This document shows, piece by piece, positions 33,001 to 44,898 of a DNA stretch of 64,000 bases (position 1 is its first letter; every line of letters starts with the position of its first letter). The notes beneath the pieces were generated by a model. That model had not been told where the DNA came from, ran no database searches, and saw nothing but the letters and a program-made list of their open reading frames with translations. Both the position numbers and the translations under genes were made by a program. Source of the DNA: Piper betle (taxonomy: Eukaryota; Streptophyta; Magnoliopsida; Piperales; Piperaceae); contig JAURVB010013238.1 of assembly GCA_033002965.1 (NCBI GenBank), positions 109,022-173,021 of the forward strand, given 5' to 3'.

Positions 33001-36000
33001 CAGGCTAGTTCTCTCCATTGCTATTTCTAGGGGTTGGTCTGTCTTGCAGTTAGATGAGCAAAATGCTTTTCTGCATGGAGTATTACAGGAAGTATACACG
33101 TCTGCCCAATCATGTTTGCAAACTGAACAAGTCCTTGTATGGACTGAAACAGGCTCCACGTGCCTGGTATCATCATTTCATGGCTTATCTTCTTTGCATT
33201 GGCTTCACTTGTTCTACTGCAGGCTCATCTTTGTTTATATATTGTAAAGGTACAGTTATTATTTATCTTCTTGCTTATGTGGACACTATTTTCGTCACTG
33301 GTTCTGATCCTTCAACAATTGACTCTGTTAGTACACAGTTATAGCCTCCTTTTGCCATGAAGAACCTCGGCCAACTCCATTACTTTCTTGGCATTGAACC
33401 TCACTTCATGAAGACTCTTTGTTCTTGTCTCAAGCCAAGTATATCACCAATTTGCTGTGTAAAGCATCCATTTTGGAGGTCAAGCCAGTTGATTCTCCCA
33501 AGGTTCGGTTCTCCCTTCATGATGGTACTCCATTGCAGGATGTCACTGAATACAGAAGCTTGGTAGGAGCCCTCCAATAATGTCACTATTACCAGGCCCG
33601 ACATCTCCTTCGCTGTCAACCGAGTCTGTCAGTTTATACATCAACCAGGATCAATCCACTGCTGCAGATTCTAGGCTATCTAAAAGGTTCCTTGTGTCAC
33701 TGAATACAGGAGCTTGGTAGGAGCCCTCCAATATGTCACTATTACCAGGCCAGAAATCTCCTTCGCTGTCAACCGAGTCTGTCAGTTTATGCATCAACCA
33801 TCATCAATCCGCTTACAGGCAGTCAAGCATATTCTATGCCATCCAAAGGGTTCCCTGTATCACTGTGTTAAGTTTACAGCCTCTGACCTTGCTATCCATG
33901 GCTTTTCAGATGCTGATTGGTCAGGGGATCCAGACGATCCAAGATCAACTAGTGGAGTCTGTGTTTTTCTTGGAAGTAATCTCATTTCTTGGCTGTCTAA
34001 GAAGCAACCTACTGTTTCCAAGTCCTCTGCGGAGTCTGAAAATAGAGCGCTTGCTGTTGCCTCTGCTGAAATCCCTTGGATCTCTCAGCTTTTACCTGAT
34101 CCGAGCATTCCTATCTTCACTGTTCCAGCCCTTTGCTGAGACAAAAAAAGTGCTATCTCCTAGTCTTCTTCTAATCCAGTTTTTCATGCCACAACTAAGC
34201 ATATTGAGGTGGATTATCGTTTTGTTTGTGAACGAGTGTTGAGCAAGGATTTGGCTATTCATTATTTATCTTCTGAAGAGCAGCTTGCAGATATTCTTAC
34301 CCAGCCGCTGGGCTCTCCACGGTTTTTATCTCTAAGATCCAAGCTCCAGCTGCAAGACTTGCCCCTGAGCTTGAGGGGACCTATTAACCATCATCTTAAT
34401 ACAATCACTTAGTCTTATTCTTGTGTTGCTTACTTAGTCTAATCTTATCTTGTTGCTGTTATTGTTTCTTTGTTCAGTTCATGATTCTTTCCCTATTATT
34501 CTCCACATGTATGTTGTAACATCTATATATATATATATGTATATATTACTGGTAATACTAAATCCACGGTTGCAAAAATTGGATCGGAGGCAATCCGAGT
34601 AAAAAAAAAGGGTAAATCGGTCTTTGGCTTAAATCGGTCCGTGAATCGGCCTGATTTAAATCGATTCCGGACGGCGCAGGGGCGGCAATGGGCGATAGGG
34701 GGGTTGGGGGGGGGGGGCGGCGGGGGCAAGCGGCGAGGGCGGCGACAAGGTGGGGGCGGCGGCCGGGTGCACGGGGGACGGGAGGGGCCGGTGGGGAAGG
34801 GGCGGATTGGGTTGGGGGCGGCGGTGAGGTGAGCTGGCGACGAGCGGGGTGGGGTGGGGCAGGGCGAGGGGGAGGGGGGGGTGGGGGGGGGTGGCTACGA
34901 TCGGCGGAGGAGAAGGATGGGCGGCGTGTCGGGGAGAGAGAATGGGGGAGGGGGGAATGAAATAGCAAGTGGCATTCTCATAATTAAAAGTTGACTCAAC
35001 TCCAACTCGAGTCAAAAAGAATAACTAACTCCAAATAATTTAAAAAAACTCCAAAAAATATGAAAAAGTATCATAAAATATAATCCACATCGTAACATAA
35101 AAATGACATCAGAATGACATCTTTTATAACTAATAGCCTACCGATTTTGTCTAAGTTGAAATTTTTGTATAGGACCAATTCAACTGAACCGGTTTAGACC
35201 GATTCGATCCGATTCAGTGACTCCTTCAGAAACCAATTCAGACCCCGATTCCGATTTTTGCAACTATTACTAAATCAAGTAGACTTTCACTTGAGTTTTC
35301 AGTTTTCCTTAATCCTAGTTTAGTTTGATGATGGTTTGCATACTGCATTAGAACAATAGTAAAAATCTGGAAACAATATCTTTCTCAGAATGTACACACC
35401 AAATGCAATGAGAATTGTAAAGAAGAACGTGCAAAATAATACTCTTGAATAACGGGTAGAATATTCTCTTACTTCAGCTGTAGTATATAGAAAAGGTGAC
35501 TATTAATATTTGTATAGGATAAAGCGCACAAAACATATTGAAGTTGACTCTCATTACATAAGAGATAAGGTGAAGAAGAAAGTAATTGAATTGAGACATA
35601 AAAGCACCAAGGTTCAGATAATAGACATCTTCACAGAAGCCTTGTTCAAGGGTTGACATGAGGGAACAACAATCCCACTTATGTTTGCATAACTCCCTCT
35701 CATAGCTTGTTGGGGAGTGTTAGAATGCAAAGAGTATACGTCACATAAGTTGTACAGTAATTGTCTGGTGCACAGGTTGTGTTGACCCATTCTTAGATAT
35801 TTAGGAGTTTAAATTTCAGTTCATACTTTGTGTAAATCTTATCCTCACAAGTCAGTGGTTTGTTGAAACCATTTTACCTCTATAAAACCAGTCAAAGTAT
35901 GGGCGAAATCACTGTCATTTCACCTTCTTTCTCCTAAGTTGTTCTTGTTGGTTACCTAGTTTAAAAATTCAACAATTAACATTTCCGATATCATGGCATT

Positions 36001-39000
36001 TTCGAGAATTCTATGGGACCTCTCGAAGATCTTTCTTTTAGGACCGTCTGAGACGAAACTGAAAACCAAAAAGATGAACCTTGTGCATCTCTAACTAGTT
36101 CAGTTGAAATCTTAAGCATATTATTTTTCTCTTTGGTGAAAAATTACTACATAATACATTCTAATAAGCACTTGTGGATGCTTATCATCATCATATATTG
36201 AATTATCTCCTACTTTAACCCTTAAGCATATAATACTTTGACTTCATGCCTGACTTGTGCAAGTTCTTTTTTAACTTTTTAACGTGAATTTTGGCAACAC
36301 CCACCAAAAATACTTCAGAGGAAAGAAAGCTATTACTAATGCAATAAAGCTGGCAATTGTATCAACTTGTACTGCTCATTGGCAAAAACACAATTCATTC
36401 AATTATAATTGCATCCATAAATATTATCAGTTCAACATTTTTTACCTGCAATTTTGTTAAGCGCGATTGCATAGAGTCAAGAAACTGATTGTGTTGTTCC
36501 TCAAGATCTTCATTAGAATTGTCAACACCAGTCAGCACTAGTGGTCTTTCATTCAAAGGATACTGCGCCCTCTGAGATTTCATCATTATTACAAAATTTC
36601 ATACAAGTGGTTAGAAAGAAGAAAACGATAATAAGCATAGAAAGACTAACTTCCATAACAAACAAACCAAGAACATATTTACTGCCTACAGGTTTGACTA
36701 CTTCCATGCTGTTAAAACAATAGATTGTACAAATAGGGAAAAAAGTAAAACAAATGACTTCCCCAGCCATAATTCCAGGTAGAGAGAAAGTGGTTTTGAA
36801 AAAACTTAAAGCCTAGTAGTTTTCCAATTGTAAAATTACTCCATGCTAAGACCAAGTTTCAGACAAGAAATTAGCCAAAATAATAATAAGACTTCCTAAA
36901 TAAATACATACTGAGTTGCATAATGTCCTTGCACTAGAGATGGCACCCATATCCTTCCTCAGATTGCCAGGTTTATCTGGTACATCACTAGTAGGGGATC
37001 TATCTCTCTTCTCCCAGTCAGCAACAAGTGAGCGTGTCCTCCCTAACCATTATGAAACGAAAAATATTTACTTAAACTTAAATGAAAGTCCTTTTTGCAT
37101 CATAAGTAATATTAGAAAGCAAGATTACCTTCATTACGAACTTCCATAGAAATAGCATCTCCATTTTCTTTGCGAACCCTTTGTTCACCTGAAAAGAAAA
37201 GCCATAATGGATATTTTTTTCATCTGATGTTTTCTATTTCGAACTTCATTAGTTAGATTCCCCACACCAACTACATTTAAAGAAAAAAAAGGAGAAACCT
37301 GAGATATTTCTGTTCTAATTACATGTTGAGTTGGGATTATACAAGCTGCAACACATAGAGGGATGCAAAACAGAAAAAAATAAATATGGGTATGCAGCCA
37401 ATAGCTTATAGGCAGTGATTGCCTTCATTAATTAGGTTCTGACTGATTCAATTACAACAGATGGATGATTTAGTTCTTGGGCTAGGCGTTTCTCAAAATA
37501 TTGATCAGTTGTAATCAAAATTAAAGATGTGCTGAAGAGAGCTTTGAAAAAATTAAAGATGCAGTGGCTGACACACCAGAATGATCTATGCATGCTCTCT
37601 GGTTTTTTTCCCTTTCTTTTTTAATTCCATTGAATTCAGCATAACTTCACCAATTATACATTTCCTAATTATAACTGATGATATAAAGACAACATAACTC
37701 TTCGCCATAGCAATCTTCCATTTAGGGCCAATTCTTCCTTCATTCATATGTGAGTTGATTTCTTATGTATTTTAAAATATCTAGTTAAATTCACTCACAA
37801 CTAATATGCAATGATGTTATAAAATCAGTAGATTCACAAGCAAAAAAAGTTGATTTCATAGAGCAAAAAAATACAACAATCACTTGAAATGCAATAAACT
37901 TACGATTGTCATATGCTGAACTAGCAAATGATTCCATGGGTAAATTTACCCTAAATTGTTCAGATGTCATGCCATCAATTGACTTATCATGAGATCCAGA
38001 AGTTGGTTTCACTATGCCAGGAATGTTAGGAAGAAAGTTTTGCTCAACAACCTCATGCATTTCATTGTTATTACAAGCATCCATGGGCACTGATTGGGAA
38101 GCAACAATTGAATTATCTCTGCAGATCATTGGTAACTTTCGAAAATCAGTTATTCTTGGTTGGATTGGATAAGAACTTGCCCTGCCAGAAGAGGCAAACT
38201 CTCTTTTGGACTCCGTCAATATCTGTTCAACTCTGATATTGCCTCTTGGCACAATAACAGGAACAACATCAGAAGTTTTGTTGGCAATGTTGAGGGGCAG
38301 AGGTTGCCCTTTTGCTGTCGTGCTAGTTTTCTTAAGGGCTATCAAACTACTATTTGTTGATGGCGCTGATGTAGAATTTGTTGTGTTTGTCTTCAAACCA
38401 GTGCTTAATCCAGGTCTCTGTGGTGTACTTGGGATACTTGCTGAAATTGCCCAATAAAAAAATGAATATAATGAATTAAGGAAACCATGTTAATGAGATC
38501 TACATTGTGAAAGAGAGATAATGACAAATTACACACATGCTGAAGACTTGGCTTCCTTGATGACTAGATCCGAGTTCAGTGAAACAGACAGCCTTCCTAT
38601 ACTGTCCCTCACATTGTTCTCACTCTGCACAGACACATTACCCGCTGAACCAGACTTTGCTTCCAAAACAATATTTGATGGTCTAGCACCTCCAATAATG
38701 GCATAAGGATCAATGCACTGGGATGATAGGAGACAGATCACACCCAAAGACAAGGATATAACTGAAAGAAACAGAGGAAAAGGAAGATGTTGGGTTATAC
38801 CGAGACATCTACAACCCATATCCCAACACAACATTGGTTATAAGAGCATCCAAGAAGTTTTCCTTCGTGAACATTTAGATCAGACAGCCTGGACCACCCC
38901 ACATCGACAGCGTCATGACATTTGACAGGTTCCCAAGAAAATACCTATTGAAACAATAAGAAAATCAATAAATCCAAGATGGGAAGCATTATACACTATG

Positions 39001-42000
39001 ATGAACAAGCAGATCCCTTACTTTCAAACTTTCATGCAGTCCACAAAGCAAAGTTTTGCCGTCCGGATTAAAACACATTGCACGCACTCCACTACTCTAC
39101 AAACATGCACACACAGAGTAAGCATTTGATGATCAAAATATATATTTAGATAGCTCATAAGCTCAATGAAAGCAAAAGTGCAAGAGAAGCTGCACTAATC
39201 TAGGATCAATGCTTGACTATATGTCTACATATTTGTTGAGAAATATTCTTGTACTGACCAGGTCTCATGGTTTAAATTGAATGGTTTGAATTTACAAGGT
39301 ATCAGAGCCAAAGGGCGGGAAGCCTCATGTTGTTTCCAATGGATATATACCAATAAGCTTGTTTATATGCTAAGCCATTTAAAATTCGCTAGCTCCGTAG
39401 GCAAATGAGGAGTGTTAAAGTAATTATTAAATGGCTCCCTTTCCTGCAGTTCATGCTTTTGAGGACAAGTAATTATACCATCTTAATTTTTAAAAATTAA
39501 TTCATACGAAAGCATCAATTCCAATATGGATCATTTGGCAACATTATGGTGAAACGTTCTATTAATCATGAGAAATGGTTGTAGCAAAATTCCCTTTTCC
39601 CCTCACCATACAAATGACTAGAACATGACCTTGGAATTTTAGAAAGTATATTATCAAATATATTGGGGCATAACATCTATAAGGAGAGCTAGGTGCATAA
39701 AGGCTCCCACATGTACGGGACTTGTGAAAGGGTCTATTGTAGCAAAATTACGCCACATTGGAATATAAAGGAAGTTTCAGTGAATAAGCATCTCAAAACT
39801 GACGCTGAACAAACATTTTGAAGGAGCAAACTTTGCAAAAGAAGACACTATTGTAGAAAAATGAAAGAGATGACACTTCCAAGTACTATTTACTCTAGTG
39901 AGGATTAAAAGTAATTAATTTTGTAAGTGTACATTACAGCCGGGAAACAACAACATCACAAATGGGTTACGAACCTCTGGTCCACCAGAACCAATCAATT
40001 CAAAGGTCTCCAGATCCCAGAATTTGACAGTTCTATCAGCTGAACCTGTTCAATGACGTGTCAACTCAAGTTAAAAAATAATTATTTATACATACAGAAC
40101 AACAAACATGTAGCTGAAAATCTCTGACAAAACATAGGCTGAACAAACATTACAAGCCTCATCCACTTTTCCCAGATGTGGGACTATGTAAGATATGAGG
40201 AAATTTGATGAAAAAAGCAACAGCGGTTGGGCCAAGTTCTGAGTATGTGTTCCCCTAACATTTACACTCTTGAAAATTATGTGCACGAAATTATGATTTT
40301 CAAGTGAAGATAGATGAGACCCCCTGGTTAGAACAGCTGCAAATGCCCTAGAGGCAGCAATGATGTGATTCACTTCATTCTCACATTGTCCCACCTCTTC
40401 ATTTATAAATCTATCCAGCAAAGGGTTCACAAGTCACAGGGAAAAACTGCTAGCTAAAAGGTCTATACTATGGTGGGATTTCTCAAACTAGTACGAGAAT
40501 AAAATACTTGCAAGGTACACAGGTGATACATATAGGTTACAGAAAAAAACACACAACTAACCGTTACACAACTAACTATAATAAATATCCACGATCACCG
40601 TATCTTTAAAAAGATTGAAGTTTGAAGCCCCAAACAAGAAGCAAACTCAGAATACCACATAGCAGCAGTAATCCTCTCAACTACAAACTATGCATTAAAG
40701 GTAATGCAAGTTGAACAACATACACAATCCAGCATCCCCAACTGGCCATACCCTACCAAATGGTGTTAGGGGCACAAATGCACATGGCAAACAACCGCTC
40801 AACCATGCAGCTCCTGCCCCATGGTAAAAAGTCTTCCCAATATGAAGCTGCATTTGGTAAACCTTACCCTAATAATAATAAGCATCTTGCTTACAGAGGA
40901 GTCAAGATCCATAAATACAAAAAGATCGAAGTACATCCAGCCCTTTTAATAAAAAAGAAAGAATGCGTTAGTGTAGAGGCTAGAAAATGTTAAGATGGAG
41001 AAGAATTGCAACACGAGGAGATGGACCACTAAATGAAAACTGTGAAGATCTGTGGCAAGAAGAAAAGAGAAGGAACAAGGAAATGCGAGAGTAAAAAGGA
41101 CAGAGAATGAAGAGAAGAAAAATAGAGAGAGAGAGGGAGAGAGAGAGAGAGAAGAAAAGGTGGAAAAAACAGTAATAACAGAAGAAGCATGGATAAGGCA
41201 AAAGATGCTAGCTGATGGATTTAATCCTTAGTTTATAGTAATTGAGGATGCCTTAATTCAGAAAACATGAATATGAAAATGTCAGCTATTTGGTGGGTTT
41301 GCATCACTGATTGATTTCCCAACATCAAACAATCAACATAAAAACACACAAAAATGAACGGGATTTTTTTTTGCCACATTTCTTTCTTAAGAACCAAAGA
41401 GAAAAATGAGCATACACCAAAAAACACACCTGTAGCTAAAAGAAACTCATGTGGATGGAAATCAATGCATTGTATTTGGGCTTCATGACACTTGAATTCG
41501 TGCAGGAGCTTTCCAGCAGTCAGATCCCAAAGCTGCAAATTATGTTAAAAAATTGAGACAATATAGAGCTAAACATGCTAAAGTAGAAATATAATTTGCA
41601 ATCAATGGAGATTTGGGGTGAACTTGGTATTGCAACATCATATTTCATCAGTATTTTCTGTTAGATGAGTCACAAAAGATCTCTGAATAATAGCAACTAG
41701 ATGAACCCAAGGTCCAAGGACCTTGGAATAAACAGACGGCATATGCAGTGAGTTCCTCCAAGAATCTATTTACCCTTCTTCTTCTTAACCTGAATTGGGT
41801 TTTGGGGAAAACAGAATAATGGACAGGAAATATAATTTGAACAACAACCTTCACGATACTATCTTCACCGCCAGAAACAACCCAGCGACCATCTGGAGTA
41901 AACCGAATGGCATTAACTCCTCTAGTATGACCCTTATAGGTATGAATGCACCCCTTCCTCCTAATATCCCATATTTTAAGATTTGTGTCTAAAGAGCCTG

Positions 42001-42786
42001 AAGCAAAAAACTCTCCAAAAGGATGGAAGTCCAGAGATATACAGTTGGATCGGTGTCCTGTAAGAGTGCGGATAACTGCAGGGAACAATATATATAAACA
42101 TGGCTGATACGACGAGATTGCAATTCTAATTACAATTCATAAATAAAAACATATTCTGGTTGCTGTGCATACGCTTAGCCTCCTCCAAGTCCCAGAGCTT
42201 AATCGTGCCACTGGCAGCTCCAGCAGCAACCAAGACTTCAGAGGAATCAAAACTTACCGACTCAACCGCACTTGTATGACCAGCAAGACTCTGTCAAGAA
42301 AAACAAAAAAATTGTTGCTGCAATGAGAAACTCAAAGAAACATTCTTATCTTTTACTCTTTTAATTAATAATCTGATGTACAGCTAACATTAAATTTTTT
42401 TTTTAAAAAAAATCAAGACTCACCAGTATAGAGTTGGGTTTGCCAATGGCCCAAAGATTGACCTTGTGATCTTCTCCTCCGGTGAGGAGAACTCTCGACG
42501 ATTTTCTCCCTATTTTAAGACAATTAACGCTGGAAGCATGCGCCACAAACTCCTCTGTAGCAGGAATTGAAGCCAATCAAACGAATTGCAAACAAACTAT
42601 GGTAATTACTATAAGCGTAAGCGTAGGAAGAAAACGAGATCTAAGATTTGAACCTATTTTTCTTCTTTTGAAATAACAAGATAACAAATAAATGATGAGG
42701 AAAACGGGGGAAAAAAGAGAGAGAGGGAATAACGGGGAAGGAAAGAAGAAGGGATTACGGAGTTTATATGCTCGCTTCGTCGTCAT
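27032..42786 (-). CDS. KTN80: katanin p80 WD40 subunit B1 homologue
   Basis: Regulatory subunit that targets the katanin p60 ATPase to microtubule crossovers and branch points for severing. Exons in order of transcription: 42759-42786, 42424-42554, 42173-42290, 41849-42075, 41430-41532, 39975-40045, 39022-39096, 38801-38944, 38537-38717, 37904-38440, 37129-37188, 36912-37042, 36446-36571, 29072-29146, 28152-28264, 27645-27761, 27249-27317, 27032-27095. They sum to 2370 nt, giving 789 residues. The N-terminus [15 protein letters not shown] is followed by a WD40 propeller (about 1-300) with [10 protein letters not shown] and FWDLET blades. A low-complexity middle follows, then the con80 domain (about 603-789) that binds p60, with [26 protein letters not shown] and [12 protein letters not shown]. 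An ATG 27 bases upstream (42813) is in frame, but relatives begin at MTTKRAYK. Intron 13 (29147-36445) contains a Copia element. Confidence 0.95.
29528..29722 (+). repeat. 5' LTR of the Copia element
   Basis: 195 bp, from TATTAGCC to GAGTTTTCA. It matches the 3' LTR apart from substitutions and a longer TA tract in the 3' copy. Confidence 0.9.
29723..29735 (+). other. Copia primer-binding site
   Basis: TGGTATCAGAGCC is complementary to the 3' end of initiator tRNA-Met and directly abuts the LTR. Confidence 0.9.
33541..33848 (+). repeat. tandem duplication inside Copia RT/RNase H
   Basis: TGTCACTGAATACAG.AGCTTGG followed by TAGGAGCCCTCCAATA occurs at 33541 and again at 33695, a period of 154 bases, with the CGACATCTCC/AGAAATCTCC and TCAACCGAGTCTGTCAG parts repeated too. 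The two copies diverge most at their ends, so the duplication is not recent. Confidence 0.85.
34382..35301 (+). repeat. 3' LTR of the Copia element, interrupted
   Basis: LTR sequence covers 34382-34564 and resumes at 35277-35301. The gap is the TIR element with its duplicated target TACTAAATC. Read across the gap, the sequence parallels the 5' LTR end (ACTAACTCAAGTAGACTTTC). Confidence 0.9.
34565..35267. mobile_element. 703-bp non-autonomous TIR element, Mutator-like
   Basis: TACTAAATC occurs at 34556-34564 and 35268-35276, a 9-bp duplication typical of Mutator-like elements. Inverted ends share GTTGCAAAAAT(T/C)GGA.TCGG, and subterminal repeats of AATCGGTC/GACCGATT type lie at both sides. 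The middle holds a G-rich block and then a segment resembling the long solo LTR at 51980-52170 (CCAACTCGAGTCAAAA, AATATGAAAAAGTATCATAA, CTAATAGCC). There is no transposase. Open frames are composition artefacts. Confidence 0.8.
35717..35975 (+). repeat. probable solo or truncated Copia-type LTR in KTN80 intron 13
   Basis: TTGTTGGGGAG, a polypurine-like start, is followed by TGTTAGAATGCAAAG. An internal CTCTATAAAACC promoter-like motif follows. The far end, ATTCAACAATTAACA then TTTCCGATATCATGGCA, recalls the LTR/primer-site join of Copia elements with a decayed primer site. No second copy lies in the window to fix the ends. Confidence 0.5.
39234..39460 (+). mobile_element. small TRIM-like element in KTN80 intron 6
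   Basis: TGTTGAGAAAT...TTTACA (39234-39296) is followed by AGGTATCAGAGCC, a tRNA-Met primer site. About 100 bases later GGCAAATGAGGAG runs into TGTTAAAGTAATTATTAAATGG (from 39413). The layout LTR, primer site, short non-coding interior, purine tract, LTR fits a TRIM. Related sequence lies at 54056-54325. Confidence 0.55.
41120..41160. repeat. (GA)n tract in KTN80 intron 5
   Basis: An imperfect GA run lies in the intron between exons 5 and 6 of KTN80. The same tract recurs in the duplicate at about 53190-53206. Confidence 0.85.
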
Positions 42787-44189
42787 CGATGATAGCCCAC
42801 CACCCAAATCCAATCCCTAAGACGAAGCCCGCGCAAGAAGAAGGAAGACAAGTTCGCCTCCTACTAAGGGAGGGAACAAGAATGTGTTAGCATTCATCTC
42901 CGGCCATCGCCACTCTTTACTGATCGATCACTCGGCCCCCTCCACCGCGGTTGATTCTTCCGGGCCGGCCCAAACCCCTCTCTCTCTCTCTCTCTCTCTT
43001 TAAAAAAAAGACTGCCAAATACGATTTGAATATTTATTTATTATTATTAGTTTACATATTTATTATTGTTTTTGCAAAATATTCTTTCTACATTTCATTT
43101 TGATTAATACTAAGGCAGATATAATTTGTATGCTTGTAGCAAATATAAACAAAAAAGTGAAAATCATTTAATGCATGACCTTCAAAGACTATAAAGTTAA
43201 AATAGTCACTTGGAGCATATTACTGGGGGAGAACCATTCTGTTTATCTTAAAGGATAAAACTAAACTCATCAATATTGTGTGAAAATAATAGGCTATAAG
43301 GTTTTACAAGTAATATTAGCTGTAAGACTTCATAAGAAACTGAATATGCACAGGTGACATCACCCATGTTATTGAAATTTCTAAACTGTCATTTAATGGA
43401 TAGTGATTTCCTTACTTTTAATTGAGTCTTACAAACTATATGAGTTGCAATATTACTCATATTATACAAGAATTGATGAGTTGAGACGACTTCTTGTTGA
43501 TTTGTAATAGTAGCTTGCGTGATTAATAATTGTTGATTTGTAATGGTTATTGGGGGACCAATGATGGTAGGTTACTTTGAGAATTAAGAAGAATATACGC
43601 GGGGTGAGAGAGTTGGCTTAGAGGGAAGAAACTGATGGAATATTAGAGAAAACATGGGGAGATGAAAGAGATGATTCTATCAACAAACTGTTTTATAATG
43701 AAAGCTCGAAACTGTATTCATAAAGCAAAAGTAAAGTCCTGGGAGAAGACCTCTCAAACAACATAGCCGATATTGAGATTCTAAAGCCTAAATAAGAATA
43801 AACACGTAGAAATAAAATATTACTTGAAATAGAACTTCCGTTCTTTATCAATTTTCCAATTAATGACTGTGTCAAGTATGCTCCTGCATCAACTGACAAT
43901 GGAGGAAAATATTCTACTTTCATTGCTTGGATTGCCCTTCCTATGTATATTTCTAGCAAGGGAAAGTGAGTGTCTTGAGCCTTTTCTTCATGGTTTAGGT
44001 TTTCTTACGGTTTATTATACTTATACATCTCCTTCTTTGGTTTAATTTGCTTCAGATTGGCCTTTTGATTAAAAAACTGCCACTGATTGATTTTATTCTT
44101 TTGCTGTTGTCTCTTCTCTAGGGAACCGAAATGCTTATGGAGTAAAAAATTTGCATCTGAGAATGACCTTCCTCTTATATCTCATCAAA
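42787..44189. other. KTN80 promoter side and AT-rich spacer
   Basis: A CT run of about 20 bases (about 42979-42999) lies about 200 bases upstream of the start codon and may belong to the promoter or leader. Beyond it is AT-rich sequence without a protein-like frame. Around 43560-43960 the text looks repeat-derived, but I cannot assign it. Confidence 0.5.
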
Positions 44190-44600
44190 ATGGCTTCCTT
44201 AATTCATTATATTCATTTTTTTTATTGCAAAATTTCAGCAAGTATCCCAAGTACATCACAGAGACCTGGATTAAGCACTGGTTTGAAGACAAACACAACA
44301 AATTCTACACAGCGCCATCGACGAATAGTAATTTGATAGCCCTTAAGGAAACTAGCACGACAGCAAGGGCAACCTCTGCATCTCAACATTGCCAACAAAA
44401 CTTCTGATGTTGTTCCTGTTATTGTGCCAAGAGGCAATCAGGGTTGAACAGATATTGACGGAGTCCAAAGAGAGTTTGCCTCTTCTGGCCAGGCAAGTTC
44501 TTATCCAATCCAACCAAGAATAACTGATTTTCGGAAGTTACCAATGATCTGCAGAGATAGTTCAATAGTTGCACAAATTACACACATGCTGAAGACTTGG
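44190..44600 (+). pseudogene. inverted duplicate of KTN80 exon 10 with intron end
   Basis: Plus-strand sequence from AATTCATTATATTCATTTTT through AATTTCAGCAAGTATCCCAA continues along most of KTN80 exon 10 (parent 38440 down to about 38105). It includes the 3' end of the preceding intron, so it was copied as DNA and not through mRNA. A 2-base loss (GCAAAAGGG to GCAAGGG) shifts the frame into a TGA near 44405. At about 44572 it jumps into ACACACATGCTGAAGACTTGG, which is parent exon 9 sequence in the opposite orientation. Confidence 0.9.
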
Positions 44601-44719
44601 TGATGACGTTGTGTATCAAGATATTAACTCTGATTCGCAGTCGAGTTTGGGACCATATATAAATGAGAATAGTGAAGAAGATTACTACCACAAGGCTGAC
44701 ATCCTAAGATAACTAATGT

Positions 44720-44885
44720 TTGTCTCGATCGTGGGATATCATTGAGAAATGGGATCCGATTATCAAAGGATTTCCTGCTATATTCTTTCTAGTATGGAAT
44801 GAGTCAATCATCCACTTTGGTATCTTAATTGAATAAAAAGGGTCATATTGTTCCTCCATTGATCAAGAATTTTGATCTTTGGAAA
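44720..44885 (-). pseudogene. ycf2: plastid ycf2 fragment
   Basis: The minus-strand frame reads [19 protein letters not shown] and then FSMISHDRD, a conserved part of plastid Ycf2. It keeps only about 50 codons of a gene of over 2000. Plastid DNA in the nucleus is common; the flanking trnC and rpoB pieces support this origin. Confidence 0.8.
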
Positions 44886-44898
44886 GTATTGTGATCAT

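Larger units (their letters stand above)
29528..35301 (+). mobile_element. degenerate Copia LTR retrotransposon in KTN80 intron 13
   Basis: The element is antisense to KTN80. LTRs begin TATTA (mutated from TG) and end TTTTCA, and GTTTT is duplicated on both sides (29523-29527, 35302-35306). A tRNA-Met primer site TGGTATCAGAGCC follows the 5' LTR, and CTTGAGGGG lies before the 3' LTR. Internal remains in Copia order: gag with CX2CX4HX4C knuckle (30620-30661), protease DSGATHHV region (about 30755), GAG-pre-integrase (about 31138), integrase (31300-31960), reverse transcriptase (about 32780-33360, with YVDD changed to YVDT) and RNase H (33714-34140). Frames shift and stop repeatedly, so it is inactive. 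The 3' LTR is split by a TIR element. Confidence 0.93.

Noticed and set aside
34558..35015. overlapping Pro- and Gly-rich frames
   Set aside because: They are produced by the G-rich block of the TIR element on both strands.
36653..36707. possible extra KTN80 exon ([14 protein letters not shown])
   Set aside because: It has an acceptor-like start, but in the phase required by exon 12 it contains a stop, and joining exons 12 and 13 directly keeps the frame.
41648..42088. 146-codon frame taken as an independent WD40 gene
   Set aside because: It is exon 4 of KTN80 read through into its intron.
42787..42813. upstream in-frame ATG of KTN80
   Set aside because: It would add MDLGGGLSS before the MTTKRAYK start that is typical of the family; the shorter start is preferred.
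44087..44407. 106-codon frame taken as a new gene
   Set aside because: Its second half is the inverted KTN80 exon 10 copy, and the first half is partly the parent intron.
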